64,000 nucleotides of DNA, taken from positions 69,756,702 to 69,820,701 of the forward strand of contig NC_086022.1 in the NCBI RefSeq assembly GCF_036323735.1, written 5' to 3'. Position 1 is the stretch's first letter. Each line of letters begins with the position of its first letter. This document shows positions 32,690 to 44,069 of the stretch, piece after piece. The notes beneath the pieces are model-generated. The model had not been told where the DNA came from. It did no database searches and worked only from the letters and a program-made list of their open reading frames with translations. This DNA comes from Rattus norvegicus (lineage: Eukaryota; Chordata; Mammalia; Rodentia; Muridae). Position numbers and translations under genes: made by a program.

Positions 32690-33106
32690 ATTATCCCAAT
32701 CTTCCTTTCAGCCCAAAGGACTTTTATTATTTCTTGTAAGGCAGGCCTGATGTAATGAAATCTCCCTGTCTTTAATTATCTGGGAGTATCTTTATTTTGA
32801 TTTCATTATTGAGAAATAGGTTGCTGTAATATGGAATTTTTATTAAGTTTTTCTCTCAGCAGTCATTTGAATAGTCAACCCATCGCCTCGGGCTCCCACT
32901 AATTTTGATAAGAAGTCCACTGATATTACTATGGTGAGTCATCCTTTCTTCTTGCTTTTAAGATTTCCTCTTTATCTTCGGCTCTCAACACTTATGACTA
33001 TGACTCCGAGTGGTCGTGCTTGAGTTCTTCCCTGCTTGGAATCTCCTGACCTTCTTGAATGTATTTTCAGTGTTTTTCATCAAATTTAAGAATGAATGTT
33101 TGGGTA

Positions 33107-33110
<4 letters not shown>
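32690..33110 (-). repeat. Old mammalian L1 (L1M/HAL1-like) fragment
   Basis: Plus-strand motifs are reversed L1 sequence: 'ggacttttattatttcttg' (minus: caagaaataataaaagtcc), 'tctttaattatctgggag', 'tctcagcagtcatttgaat', 'tgcttttaagatttcctc' and 'cttgaatgtattttcag'. It is strongly diverged and ends at the TC repeat. Confidence 0.55.

Positions 33111-33111
<1 letters not shown>

Positions 33112-33163
<52 letters not shown>
33112..33163. repeat. (TC)26 microsatellite
   Basis: Perfect 52-bp TC run inside old L1-derived DNA, where L1 sequence normally has a short CTCTCT block that could have seeded it. Confidence 0.95.
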
Positions 33164-33167
<4 letters not shown>

Positions 33168-33194
33168 TCTAGAACTTCCATTATATACATGCCT

Positions 33195-33563
33195 AACAGT
33201 ATGAATGAGAATGGCCTCCACAGGCTCATATATTTGAATGGCTTCCAGTTGCTGGAACTGTTTGGGAAGCATTAGGAGGTGTGGCTTTGTTGTAGGAGGT
33301 ATGTTTTGGTGGTTGGGTTTTAAGTTTTCAAAACCTCATGCCATGCTATTCTTAGTTAGCTTTCTTTGCCTCCCATTTGGTGAATAAGGTATAAACTCTC
33401 AGCTATTGCTCCAACATCATCTATAGCTAGCTGCCTGTTTGCTACTATGATGGTCAGTCATGGACTCACCCTCTGAAACTGCAAGTCCCAAAGAAGCTCT
33501 TTCTTCTATAAATTACCTTAGTTATGGTTTCTTCACAGTAATCAAGAATAATTAAGACAGTGT
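33195..33563 (+). repeat. Rodent MaLR-like repeat
   Basis: 'ggctcatatatttgaatggc', 'gcattaggaggtgtggc', 'ctctcagctattgctcc', 'ctctgaaactgcaagtcc', 'tataaattaccttagttatgg' and 'cacagtaatcaagaataatt' follow the order of an abundant rodent repeat related to MaLR LTR ends. Confidence 0.55.
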
Positions 33564-33654
33564 CCCATTGGTTTCCATGGCTTTCCTAATTCATTTCTGT
33601 TCATTTTAGACTCTAGGTGATTTTCATCATTCTCACCCTTAAGTGTTCATGAGT

Positions 33655-33736
33655 CTCCTTGTGTAGCCCAGGTTGACTTGGATTTATGACCTCACCTTGG
33701 CTTTCCTGGTACTGAAATTATAGCTGTACATCTGAC
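33655..33736 (-). mobile_element. B1 SINE fragment
   Basis: 'gtgtagcccaggttgacttgg', 'tgacctcaccttggc' and 'ctggtactgaaattatagc' are a reversed, eroded B1 body. Confidence 0.6.
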
Positions 33737-33739
33737 TTT

Positions 33740-34090
33740 CAAATATATTTTTGAGCTCTTCTAATGAAAATCTAAAAATTTTATCTTCTATCTCTAGAAA
33801 CCCAATTATAAGATATTCTATACTGCTACCTGATGAGAAACTGTCATACTTAGAAAAGTCTTTACACTCGGCTGCCTTTGTAACAGTTGCTTGGAAGTCT
33901 CTGCGCTAATTCTAGCCTCAGAGGTACCTCGGAGACACCTTATATTGATGATTTTCCCCTCAAGTCTGGGGCATATTTTTCAGTTTTATTTTCACGTGTC
34001 TCACAAGTTTTGATGAAATACCTTGTCGCATCTCTGGGGTCTAACTTTTCACTGGAGATTTTTGTGGCTTTTGTAAAAATATAATAATTT
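33740..34090. other. AT-rich, possibly old L1-derived DNA
   Basis: The composition and position just beyond the L1M fragment hint at continuation of that element after the intervening insertions, but no motif settles it. Confidence 0.3.
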
Positions 34091-34666
34091 GTTTAGGCTG
34101 AGAAGTGACTTTGTCCCTTGCATCATATAACTGCTAATATTTCCACTCACTTCTTTTTTAAAAAAAAAATTTTGCTTCTCATTTTAATGTTTAAGTCTGG
34201 CTCTTGGGGTTGTCTCTGGGTAGCATGGCTTAGTGGTTAGTCAGGATGAGGTCAGAAGTCCTGCTTAATTCTTGAGGGGGCAAATCTTCTACCAGTTGTT
34301 GAGATAAGATAAACTGAAGTATATATAGTGGTGAGTATATATATATATGTTCAAGTTCAATAAGTTCACCAGTTTCTTCTCCATTGTTTACTTTCCCTTG
34401 GGCCCTTGTGTCTCCTTTGTGCATGCACAGGCCTAACACTTAACCAAGGATGTGCAGGTAGCTAAGACTGTTTTCCGAGTGCATGTACCTTGTACTGTAT
34501 GCAGTCTTTCAGACTGCTGGGGATACATGGCATGTTTAGGTACAGTGCAGATGTCTTATATTCTGGATCTCTGTTACTTGTCTTCCATTTGGCTGCTTGC
34601 CTCAATCCAGATAACAGTTTCGGTATACTTTAGATCTCCAACTTCTTTATATAGTTGCTACCAAGA

Positions 34667-34668
<2 letters not shown>

Positions 34669-34702
<34 letters not shown>
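34669..34702. repeat. (GT)17 microsatellite
   Basis: Perfect GT run of 34 bp. Confidence 0.95.
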
Positions 34703-34704
<2 letters not shown>

Positions 34705-35515
34705 CATGCATGGGTTTCACTGTCCTCACAATCAAGTCTGCTGCTCTCATCAGCAAAGCTGATAACTCTTGAGCATCCTCTAAGCAGAGCTAGTGCGTCT
34801 TTGGATCATGAGGTGCAGATAGAAACATTTCTGGACTAGCTCCTGGCTTTCCATGTTTGCATCCCTTTGACTCAGATACAGCTGTATATGCCCATCTCCC
34901 TCCTTTAGCCACAGGAAACTGACAGCCTTTTTAGGCTCCATCTAGGCCATGGCAAAATAAATGTAATGTAATCCTCTAGAAATAACCATTTTGCTTAAAA
35001 GAGCTGGACTGAAGACTTAAGTAGGCAATAAATAATAGTAAGAGGCATTATTTTCTAATCAAATAGTTAAGTAATAGAACATGAAATTCATAAAATACTT
35101 AATTTTAAAAGAAAGATAAAACCATAACTCTTCAGAAACTTTTACACCTAAAAAGAACCACATTGAGATAACCCTGCAGATGTAACTTCATTCTCAGGAG
35201 AGACTTTTCATTGAACAATTACAGAAATGTTGTAGATATTAAGCTTAAAATAGTTAATAAAAGATCATATAGGCTTTATGGTATGAAAGCTTTTGGATTT
35301 ATTAAACTTAAAAGAAGGCCATTTTATAATAAGATGAATGCTAACCCCAGTTCAGACTTAGTCATTGAAAAGAATTATGAATTCTCAAATCTAGTATATT
35401 CTTGAATTTAAAATGAAACCCATATTTAACGATCAGATTTCTTGCACAGAACAACTCAATTTTTTAAAATAATTATTTTGCTTATGGCATGGAGTTTTGT
35501 TTTATTTCTCAGGGC
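34703..35515. other. Unique AT-rich non-coding DNA
   Basis: No repeat or gene is recognised. AT content rises from 34,960 onward. Confidence 0.5.
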
Positions 35516-35581
35516 CAGAGACCAAGCCTAGGGCTTTGCATATGCTTGGCAAGTGTTCTACCACTCAAGCACAGCTCCAGT
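35516..35581 (-). mobile_element. ID/B4-like SINE fragment
   Basis: Plus-strand 'ccaagcctagggctttgc', 'tgcttggcaagtgttctacc' and 'actcaagcacagctccag' form a diverged reversed ID/B4 head. Confidence 0.6.
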
Positions 35582-35634
35582 GCAAATGGCACACATTTCA
35601 AACATTTAATCTTTATGCCTCGTTTCAAAGGGGA

Positions 35635-36115
35635 AGTGTATTAATTACTTCTCCCATTGCTTTCACAAAGTAGCAGAGAAAGCAGTGGAAGGAGGGAGTT
35701 ACTTGGGCTCACAGTTGAAGAAGATGCGAACCCTCTCAGCAGGGAAAGCAGGGCACAGGAGTGATGAAGCTGGGCGCACAGCATCAGCAGCACTGTCAAG
35801 AAGCAGAGAGGAGGATTGGGGATTTAGCTCAGTGGTAGAGCGCTTGCCTAGGAAGCGCAAGGCCCTGGGTTCGGTCCCCAGCTCCGAAAAAAAAAAAAAA
35901 GAAAAGAAAAAAAAGAAGCAGAGAGCAGACTCCAATGCTCAGCTCACTTTCTCCTTTCTATTCCAGTCCTCCAGCCCTGGGACGGGCGCTGTCCACATTG
36001 ATTGTGGTGCTTCCCACCTCATTTAGCTCAATCCACAAATGGCTTCACAAACAGAAGTATCTCCTCCTAGGTGATTCTAGATCCTATCAAGTCGGTAATC
36101 AGTATTAACCGCTCT
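35635..36115 (-). repeat. Rodent interspersed repeat split by an ID
   Basis: Left part: 'attacttctcccattgctttc', 'aggagggagttacttggg'. Right part: 'cccagccctgggacggg' style sequence at 35968-35990, 'gtgcttcccacctcattt', 'ctcctaggtgattctagatcc', 'atcagtattaacc'. The two parts follow the order of one MaLR-like/MER rodent repeat, with the ID between them. Confidence 0.55.
35811..35912 (+). mobile_element. ID SINE nested in older repeat
   Basis: Full-length ID: 'gattggggatttagctcagtg', 'gagcgcttgcctaggaagcg', B box 'gggttcggtcc', 'ccagctccg', then A14 and a second A-rich block. Exact 13-bp target duplications AAGAAGCAGAGAG at 35798-35810 and 35913-35925. Confidence 0.97.
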
Positions 36116-36415
36116 AGGAGAGGGGAGGTAAGGTTATGTTCGGTCTTGTTAGGTCACAGTCCTGCTTTTCCCTGGGGCTGTAAACACAGCCCTGGGCAGC
36201 ATCACAGGTCCTAAAGCCCTGTTGGAGTTCTAGGTGAGTGTTAAGACTTAATGGGAGTCATTGTTTGCAGGGAAAGTGGCCAGTGGTGTATTGGTAGAAC
36301 TTCTAGTGGTGGGAAACAGGTCAGACTAGTCAGAAACCTATGCATGGATGTAAATGAAAATCCCAAGCACAGGGATGGCCAGCCATACAGTGCTCTACAG
36401 CCAATACATTAGGAT

Positions 36416-36435
36416 GGGGTGGGGGTGGGGGAGGG
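36416..36435 (+). other. G-quadruplex motif
   Basis: Four G runs of 4, 5, 5 and 3 separated by single bases (T, T, A). Loops of one base predict a very stable parallel quadruplex on the plus strand. Confidence 0.75.
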
Positions 36436-37124
36436 CGTCTCAAACTGAAAGAGTGCCTGGGAGCTACGATTGAATGTGATTGTCATCATGACTTTCATAA
36501 TGAGGGGAGCTCCTGGGCTGTCCTAGGCTCTCAGCCAGGTACTGCAATTCCTACCATACCGAGTAGCATAGCAAGTGCTAGACATACAGGCTCAGCCTGT
36601 CATTATACCCTTCTCTCTTCTGTCAACCTAACAGGAGAAATGGCCTGTGTTGAGTGGCAACCTTCACAGAATTTTAGCTCTTTAAACCTGGAAGAAGCCT
36701 TACTAGACTTTTAGCCTCTGATTCTAACTTTAGGTATTATTGTCTTTCAGTCCCACATACTGCAGAAGCCGGAGAAGAGCCTTAGAGACTCAGGCTGCCA
36801 GAACCTCAAGGGAGCTACCTCAGAGTGCATCAGTTTCCCTCCCATACTGTTCAGACAAAGGAAGCATACCCAGCACAGGGGTCATCTAAGGAGAGGGGAT
36901 AGTAATGCCTGAACTAGAATCAGTTTGCAAGCCAAAGGCTGTTTGTACCTGCACCAGAGCTTCAAGCCATCTTAAAAACACACACGCAGAGAAAAACAAA
37001 CCGTCTTACCTAGTGAATCCATTGGATTTGCATATTTCTCTTGGGGTTCAGCAAATGCCCACATGCTCAGGCTTTGGCTTTAAGTAGAATCTGTAGAAAA
37101 ATCAGGATTTGGTGCTCTCTCTCT

Positions 37125-37137
37125 CCCTCTGCTGGCC
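37125..37137 (-). promoter_or_regulatory. CTCF-like core motif
   Basis: The minus strand reads GGCCAGCAGAGGG, matching the CTCF core CCASYAGRKGG. The following base is A where C is preferred, so affinity may be modest. It is a motif match only. Confidence 0.3.
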
Positions 37138-37338
37138 CTTAGTGCTGATTCTCTGGAACCGACACAGACATTTGGGCAAAGAAATGACTTCAAATAAAAT
37201 GGAGGCCTGCATGTGGTTGCTTTAGAAATACTAGAGGAATCTATAGCTTTTTTGTCAAGAGGCAAAAATCAATCCAGTAGAAAAAAATATTCCTCCCTGT
37301 GTCTCTTGGTTTCTCTTGACTACACACAATGGCAAAGC

Positions 37339-37362
37339 AAAAAAAAAAAAAAAAAAAAAAAA
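37339..37362. repeat. A24 homopolymer
   Basis: Twenty-four A residues. No SINE or processed-pseudogene body is recognisable upstream. Confidence 0.9.
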
Positions 37363-37379
37363 GGAAAACTTGGAAAAAA

Positions 37380-37565
37380 GAGTTGACAGCATTTCTATGA
37401 TTCAGCTAGCAATTTGCTGCGGTATCCAGGGAGACAGCTTCTCACATACATTAGCATAATGTGAAATGGCAGCTAGAACTGGAATTTACTGTCTAAGCAA
37501 CTCAGCCTGAACAGCCGTGGACGACAATGCAATTTAAAGGAAATCCAAATATTAGGCTTAAGTGA
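37380..37565. promoter_or_regulatory. Candidate conserved regulatory element
   Basis: Repeat-free, balanced sequence with 'gattcagctagcaatttgctg', 'acattagcataatgtgaaat' and 'gcaatttaaaggaaatcc', the kind of motif density seen in developmental enhancers. Inference from composition only. Confidence 0.2.
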
Positions 37566-40500
37566 CTGATACAGCCCCGAAACTTCTTCATTTTCAACAT
37601 ATGTGGTCCAGTGTGTTCCCTCGACCCTGTTCGGCATTCTTGGGCAGTTGTTTGGGATGCAAGGTTAACAAAGAAAGACTCACAGCTGGTTCAGATCTAA
37701 TAGAGCATCCAGCCAGCATCGGCTCACTCTGCTCATTACCACCCAAATGCATTCTCTTTTCTTCTTGATTTATTTTTCTGGATTTTCTATTTTCCTTGGT
37801 ACCCAAATGCTAACATTTGTTCTTCCTGTCCCCCTGTCCCCAGTTTTGACTTAAGAATGTACCTCTTGGCTTTCCAGTTGTCTGTACATGGAACCACTGT
37901 GAATAGTAATGGAAAGGTTGAAAGGGAGCTTCCCCCCTCAGAGGGGACTGATGATCCCGGGATCCTGGAGAAGAATGTCCGCAAAGGAACGTAATTCCAG
38001 AACAACCTGGACACAACCATGGCTCTCTTACTGACCTTTGGCTTCTCTTTTCCCTTCCCTGCCTGCGTAATGTTATTCTGTGGGTTGAGGTTCAGGCTAC
38101 GTGGAATGAAGCCACCACATTGTCCAGGCAGGTGAGGTCATGGACATATTACCCAGTTTCCCAGGAACAGTCTCCCACGTGGTAACCCTTCTTCTCTATC
38201 ACCCTGTGATTATGCCAGGCTTGAAACACCTGAGTGCCCTGGAGTAGGGCCTTTCCTGTGTTTAGAGCTGGGAGGATCTTGAAAAGCTGGGCAGAGTGAA
38301 GTTTCATCGGAATACATTCACTCAGTAGTGCCGGACGTTGTGACACCACCACAGTGAATGTAGGGGAAGGTTTAGGCTTTGGGGTTCACCTGTGATGGCA
38401 GGACATGAGCCAAGGATGAGGTAATTCAGGCTCCTGAACACTTAGTGTATAATAGAAGGACCATCTGCAGGGTCTCTCAGTGGCTTCCGCAGTGTGAGAG
38501 GAACACACCCCAACCTTTCTTCACTTCTGACAGCAGCAGCACGATCAAGCCTCCCCAAGAATCACTACTATTTTCCATAATTTACTTGAGAGGCTCATGG
38601 TATGTCTTAAGTCTAATATACTCATGGTTATAGTTAAAGAATATAGAGAGAAGTCTCCCAGGCATGAGTTGCATAGAGCAGAGCTCAGGTTTCTTCCCTT
38701 TTGGGGGAATAGAAAGCCACCTTGTCACAGCATCAGTATGCCATGACAATACATAAAGAGCAATGTCAACAAGAGAGGCTCACATGTTCCTTGATGTCTT
38801 TTTTTTTCTTTTGTGTCAGGAGGGGGGCTCTGTCCTATAGGCAAAGTTCATTTTAGTCTCTAGCCCCTTTAAAGGTTGATTTGACAGGACAAGATCCAAA
38901 GTTCTGACTCTGGATCCAATGGCATGAGCCAAGGTCCTCAGAGTGCGGAGGCATTCCCATGAAGGTGTCCTCTCATCCTCTCAGAGCCTGGGAAAAGTTG
39001 ATTCTTCACCACACAGCTTCTCTCTGATAATCTGAGTCTTCTCTGAGGCTCCTTTGCCAACTGCAGACATCGCCAGTTAAGCTGAGGTGTTCTGGAGCTG
39101 TGTGAGACAGTTGGTTATGGTGGAGGTGAGAGAACCACAATGGGGGAGGTGGGGGGGAAAGCTGTAGTTGGCAAAGGAAGGGGGCCTTCTGTGAGGAAGT
39201 ACACTGGAAGACTGTGGATGAATGGAACAGGAGGCTTGAAAACCAGCGGGTTTATGGGTAAATGAAATACTATTTTAGGTTGTGATTTATCTGTTCATTT
39301 TGTCTGTCAGGTGGGTGTTAAATCAAGGATAAATATCTCCTAACCTTCAAGGCTGAGGGCTGATTTTGCCAAAAAGGCAGGGTATGTTAGATTAGAAATA
39401 ACATTCTCTGAAGCCAATAAAGGTTTTTTTTCCTTTGCATACATTCATTTAGGCATTAGAGTTATCAAAGGACCAGGATGAAGTGGATTGAATTTTTAAA
39501 CATATCAATAGTAATGGTTATTATAATCTTAGATAATAGACTGCTAGCTCTAGAGTCCAGACAGTCTTGAGTTATTCACCACCATCATCACATGTGATTG
39601 TATGAATATCACTAATAGGGTTGGTACTCTTAGCTGAACTCTATACATTGAAAAATTTTAGCTTTTAGATCAGTCCAACAAAACCAGGATTCATCCCTAG
39701 GCCTCCCTGACTTACTATCTCTTTAAATCTGCTTCAAGTCACCATGATGGACACAGTGGTAAACCTGAACTTCTGATGTAGTATTTGGATGCTTCCTTTG
39801 TTATTTAAAAGGTGACTTTCAGTAGTCGTCCTTGACTTCAGCCAGCATCTTCAAGGCACAGGCCTCGAAGTAGGCAACCTGTTAATGTACTGATGTGAAG
39901 CATCATGCTAAGAGCCAAGCATGTGCAGAGCTGCTTGGAGCAGTTACAGGACCCATAGCCGGGCCTTCTGTGCTTCAGGCTTCGCTGGCATTTGGGATAT
40001 CCTTATACTTAATTCATTGTGTATTGCTGACTGGATCAAGCTTCTCCGCAGGGGCTGTTCATGATCGGATCCCCTACTCCCCACCCTGTAATCGAGAATG
40101 AGAGCTGCCAGACTACCGTCTTCTCCTCAGACATAGCTGGTCCATGAACAAAGCGAGGATTTTCCTCACTCACCCCTGAAAACCAATGCTGCCCCTTATA
40201 GGGAAGTATAACGCTTTTACCCCATTTCCATTCAGTCTCCCAAGCCTCTCTGTTTATATGGAGTTGCAGAATTAAATGGCTCTTCTTTCTCATTTGTGAC
40301 CAATGTGAAACACAGCAACTGGCTGGACATGGCATTCCTAGACAGATTCCTCTAGATACCAATGACTTTATGCCTTTTGCTTAAAGTGGGTTGGTGCTTG
40401 AAGTTCTGTGAGTCATGTGGCCTTAGAGTCTAGGAGAAAGGACATCCAGAAGCCTCCTCTATCTGTAGGGACCAAAGCTTGGGCAGCACCTGGTACTCTC

Positions 40501-40945
40501 ACATCAGCCCATACATCCGGGAACACCCGATTCAACCCCTATGCTCGGGCTGCCAGGCTACAGGCTTAGAAAGAAGACCCAAGAGATTTCTGTGGGTAGG
40601 TTTTCTCTTGAGCCTAAAGACTCAAGCAGTATGGCAACAGCACCACCCCTCCATCTTTTAACGTCATTGTTGTTTGTCAAGTGTCCTCAGAAATTGCTCT
40701 ATTACTCTGAACAATTTTTTGGGTTGAGATTGTTGCCAAACTCAGTTGAAGTTTCATTTCTAGTCAAAATAAGGGATTTTTCAAAAACACTGCATGATTC
40801 AAGTTGAGACTTAATCAAAATGGTGCAAATGAGGATAAATTCTCTTGACAAACCTTCAAGAATCCAAAGCCAGAGCTCTTGTTGCCTGTGCCGCTGATGC
40901 CACCACCATGCCATTGGTAAGAATGTCTTGTGTCAGAACAGAAGG
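37566..40945. other. Unique non-coding DNA
   Basis: More than 3 kb with no recognisable transposon, RNA gene or exon. Frames of up to 108 codons (minus, 40036-40362) have no family signature. Confidence 0.5.
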
Positions 40946-40950
40946 TTCTA

Positions 40951-41138
40951 GAGCTGGGGTGATGGTTCAGTGGTCAGAGCACCGATTGCATTTAGTGAAC
41001 CCATGTTCAATTCTCTGCACCCCTGTGGCAGCTCACAAGTGTCTGTCCCTCCAATTCTAGAGAATATATTGTACTCTTCTGGCCTCTACAAGCACTGCAT
41101 GCAGGTCATGCATAGATATGTAAAACACCTATGCAAGT
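40951..41138 (+). mobile_element. B3 SINE
   Basis: 'gagctggggtgatggttcag' head, 'acccatgttcaattctctgc' B-box, 'gtggcagctcacaagtgtctg', 'tccaattctagagaatat', 'cttctggcctctac' and 'aaaacacctatgcaag' are in B3 order. The tail has become the compound microsatellite that follows. Confidence 0.8.
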
Positions 41139-41145
41139 GCGCGCG

Positions 41146-41216
<71 letters not shown>

Positions 41217-41263
41217 TGTGTGTGTGTGTGTGTGTGTGTGTGAGTGTGTGTGTGTGTGTGTGT
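41139..41263. repeat. (GC)8-(CA)21-(GA)10-(TG)23 compound repeat
   Basis: GC 41139-41154, CA to 41195, GA 41196-41216, TG 41217-41262 with one A interruption. The CA and TG arms are complementary and could pair around a GA loop; the GC and CA parts favour Z-DNA. Confidence 0.95.
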
Positions 41264-41444
41264 TGGCTATTCAGTCATCTTGTTAACCATGCAAGCTGAG
41301 TTTCCTGGGATTATCCTTTAGTCTCCAACCCATGTCTCCTGAGCCTCCTGGTTCTCCCAAGTGTTATTACTGTACTGTCTTCATCATGGTGGATCACTGC
41401 TCCAGCCATCAGGCAGCCACACTACAGGATTCTTTGTTCCCTAA

Positions 41445-41770
41445 GGTTCTGGTGTGGTTTGAACATTAAATGTACCCCACAGGATCAACTTTTAATGCTT
41501 GGGACCCTGTTGGCAGTGCTATTTTGGGATGTTTTAAGAGGACCTAGTAGGAAAAGATAGATCACTGAGGGGAGGGAGGGTTGGGTCCTGATGAGTATAT
41601 TATCCATGGCTGCTGGCTGTCTCAATTCCTGCTTCCTGACCTTCTGTGCTGTAAACCATCATGGGCTGAATATTTGAAACCATGAACTAAAATACATTTT
41701 TCTTCTTTAAGTTGCTTCTGCTAGGTATTTTGGATATGGAAGCTATAAAAGTAGCAGATACTAATCTTAA
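41445..41770 (+). repeat. Rodent MaLR-like repeat
   Basis: 'ggtgtggtttgaacattaaatg', 'ttaatgcttgggaccctg', 'gcagtgctattttggga', 'caattcctgcttcctgacc', 'aaagtagcagatac'. The start and end resemble MaLR LTR termini. The 3' part contains the typical 'ttaagttgcttctgctaggtattttg' block. Confidence 0.55.
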
Positions 41771-42404
41771 GCCAGATATATTAGCTACAAGACCTGGAAG
41801 GTTTTCCTGTGAGGGGATAGTGGATTGTGTTCTCAGTTTTTCCATTGTACCCAACCTCAGAACCCTTCCCACAATGACTCCTGGAGAACAGTAGGTGCTT
41901 CCCAGACTACTGCTGTCTCTCCCTATCTTTGATAAAAAGTTGGGGCTGCAGGGGAACACTCTGCCTAGACATTTTTCTATTTTCCCACCTTCTAGTGATT
42001 TTTTTTTCTCTAACAACAGTGGTTCCTAGACCAGGGTTGGGGTTGGGATCCTAGGGCATCTTCCCTAAGTCTTTCCTGAAGTTGGCTTCCTTCTGATATT
42101 ACCCTGCTAAGACTCTTTGTTTAAGGGTACAGTGACTTAGATTTGGAAGTGAGTAGAATCTTTTGCAGCAGTCATTGTGAGGTAAGGCTCGGTGCTTAGG
42201 ATAGGTCTGCTGGTGTTGACTGTGACCTTTTCCCCATCTCTCCTGTACATTCATTTCACGCCACACACCATGGTTCTTAGTGGCCATCTCCTCTAATAGG
42301 CCGTAAGTGTTGTGAAACAAGACCCTCTGCCCTTGATCACGTTTCTAGCTTGAGCTCACCCTCAAGGGCTGTGCTTGTTCTTCACAATCTTGCAAAGGGA
42401 AACA

Positions 42405-42620
42405 ATAGTTAACTTCTGTCGGTGGCTTGTGCTAGCATGGTGCTAGGTGCCTCCCTAGCATTACCTTTTCTAATCTTCACAGCAATATTGTTAGTGAGAC
42501 TCCTCTAGCACCCAACTTTCACAGTGACAAAAATGGAGAGAGGTCAAGTATTTTGACCAAGGTAACACAGCTCGCAAGTATGATAGCTTAAATCTGCTCT
42601 CCTACCACGTAAGCTGATCC
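42405..42620 (+). repeat. MIR SINE
   Basis: Near full-length ancient MIR: 'gctaggtgcctccctagc', 'tctaatcttcacagcaat', 'ggagagaggtcaagtatttt', 'accaaggtaacacagctcgc'. Confidence 0.8.
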
Positions 42621-42631
42621 TCACCTTCAAA

Positions 42632-42830
42632 CCTTTGTACATGTTGTCTCCTTGCTTGAGACTCCTCTCTGTGCTTCATTGTTTAACTCAAATTCTCCCA
42701 TTCTGTGCATAACTTAGAAGAGGGCTCCTCTATTCTCTTTTTAGCTTGTGTAGCTCAGTATATGATCACTATCTTGTGCTTTAGTTGATTTTCACATTTC
42801 TCTTCTCTAGACAGATGGCATATTTGCAGC
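42632..42830 (+). repeat. L2 LINE 3' fragment
   Basis: 'cctttgtacatgttgtctcc' and 'ttaactcaaattctcccattctg' parallel the L2 3' end ('cctttgcacatgctg', 'agctcaaatgtcacctcc'). Very diverged. Confidence 0.45.
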
Positions 42831-43394
42831 ATGAAATTCTTGATAGATTTTTAAATCTTCTTCAGTGATTATCATCCATTCCCAGTTAGTATATGCTCAT
42901 TGAATCCTGGATATATATTCTGTTAATGTTGATAACAACGTTGATACTTGTAGCATTACTATGAAAACAGGGATGCACATTTCCAAGCTGTTAATGTACA
43001 AAGCAGTGTGTGGGTTATACTAACGTAATTTGCTTTTATTCAATAAGAAACTTAGTTACAAAGAAGGAATGCTATATGATTACTTCCATAACTGATAGAG
43101 TAGAAAGAAGTAAAATGGATTCTGTAGAGGTCAAATTTATGAAAAACATCCATTGTCAGTTCTGCTGTTCTATGGGAAAAACAGGCCCCATTCTGAAATG
43201 TAGCCTTCAGATGCTTTGTCAGAAGCCACAGAGGTCTCCAGTGTTGGGGTGATATCAGTAGGTGTCTCTTTTCTGCTCCAAAGCCAACAATATGAGATCA
43301 TGCCTTCCACCTCTGACCAGTGGTTCCTCTTGCCCACCTTCCCTGAACCATAAAGGTACCTTTCCTCCTTTCTGGCTTAAAACATCATTTTTAG

Positions 43395-43590
43395 ATATTA
43401 GCAGTTATATTCCTGCCATTATGGAAAACAGTAGAAAGCTTCTTCAAAAAGCTAAAACCCAGAACCATTATGTGATCTAGCAACCCCCCTCTGCGTATAG
43501 ATGTAAAGGGAATGAAATCAGGGTGTCCAGCATTATCCGCACTCCCATGTTCACCACAGCCAAAGTATGCAAGCAGGGTGTGCAGTGAAA
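43395..43590 (+). repeat. Old L1M ORF2 fragment
   Basis: 'cattatggaaaacagtagaaag', 'aaaaagctaaaacccagaacc', 'atgtgatctagcaaccccc', 'gaatgaaatcagggtgtcc' and 'cactcccatgttcaccacagcc' match the ORF2 C-terminal region of old mammalian L1. No continuous coding frame remains. Confidence 0.75.
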
Positions 43591-44069
43591 GTGAATGTGT
43601 AAAATAAATGAATGTTTTTTAGGAAATATAAAGAGAAAGGGTAGAGCAATGGAAAGAAAACTCTATAACATTAGTGAACTGGGAAGGCATGGTACAAAAT
43701 TCTGCCTTGCTTGGTTTGGAATGCTTGAAGACCCATGTATATCTTGGCCACTAACCTGAGACACTACTGGGAAAGGGAAAAATATTTAGAAAGTGGGGCA
43801 TAGGGCAAAGAAGTCAAGAAATTGGAAGCCTTTGAAGGTGGTGTTGGGATCCTGACTTATTCCTGATCCTTTCTTAACTTCCTGGACTCCATTAGACAAG
43901 CAGCCCTCCTTTGCCATGCATTCCTAGCTATGCAATGTCATTTGACCAGACGCTTAAGCATAAGAGGACCGAGTGTCAGTAGACTGAAGCCTCTGAGGGT
44001 TTGAACCTGGATAAAACTGTCCTCTTTTTTCAACTTGAATAGCTCAGGTATTTTGTCACACAAATGTCC

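Larger units (their letters stand above)
36116..37338. other. Unique non-coding DNA
   Basis: Apart from the G-quadruplex motif at 36416 and a CTCF-like word at 37125, nothing is recognised. No frame exceeds 61 codons. Confidence 0.5.

Noticed and set aside
37339..37362. A24 run considered as the tail of a processed pseudogene
   Set aside because: No gene-like or SINE sequence lies directly upstream and no flanking direct repeat was found.
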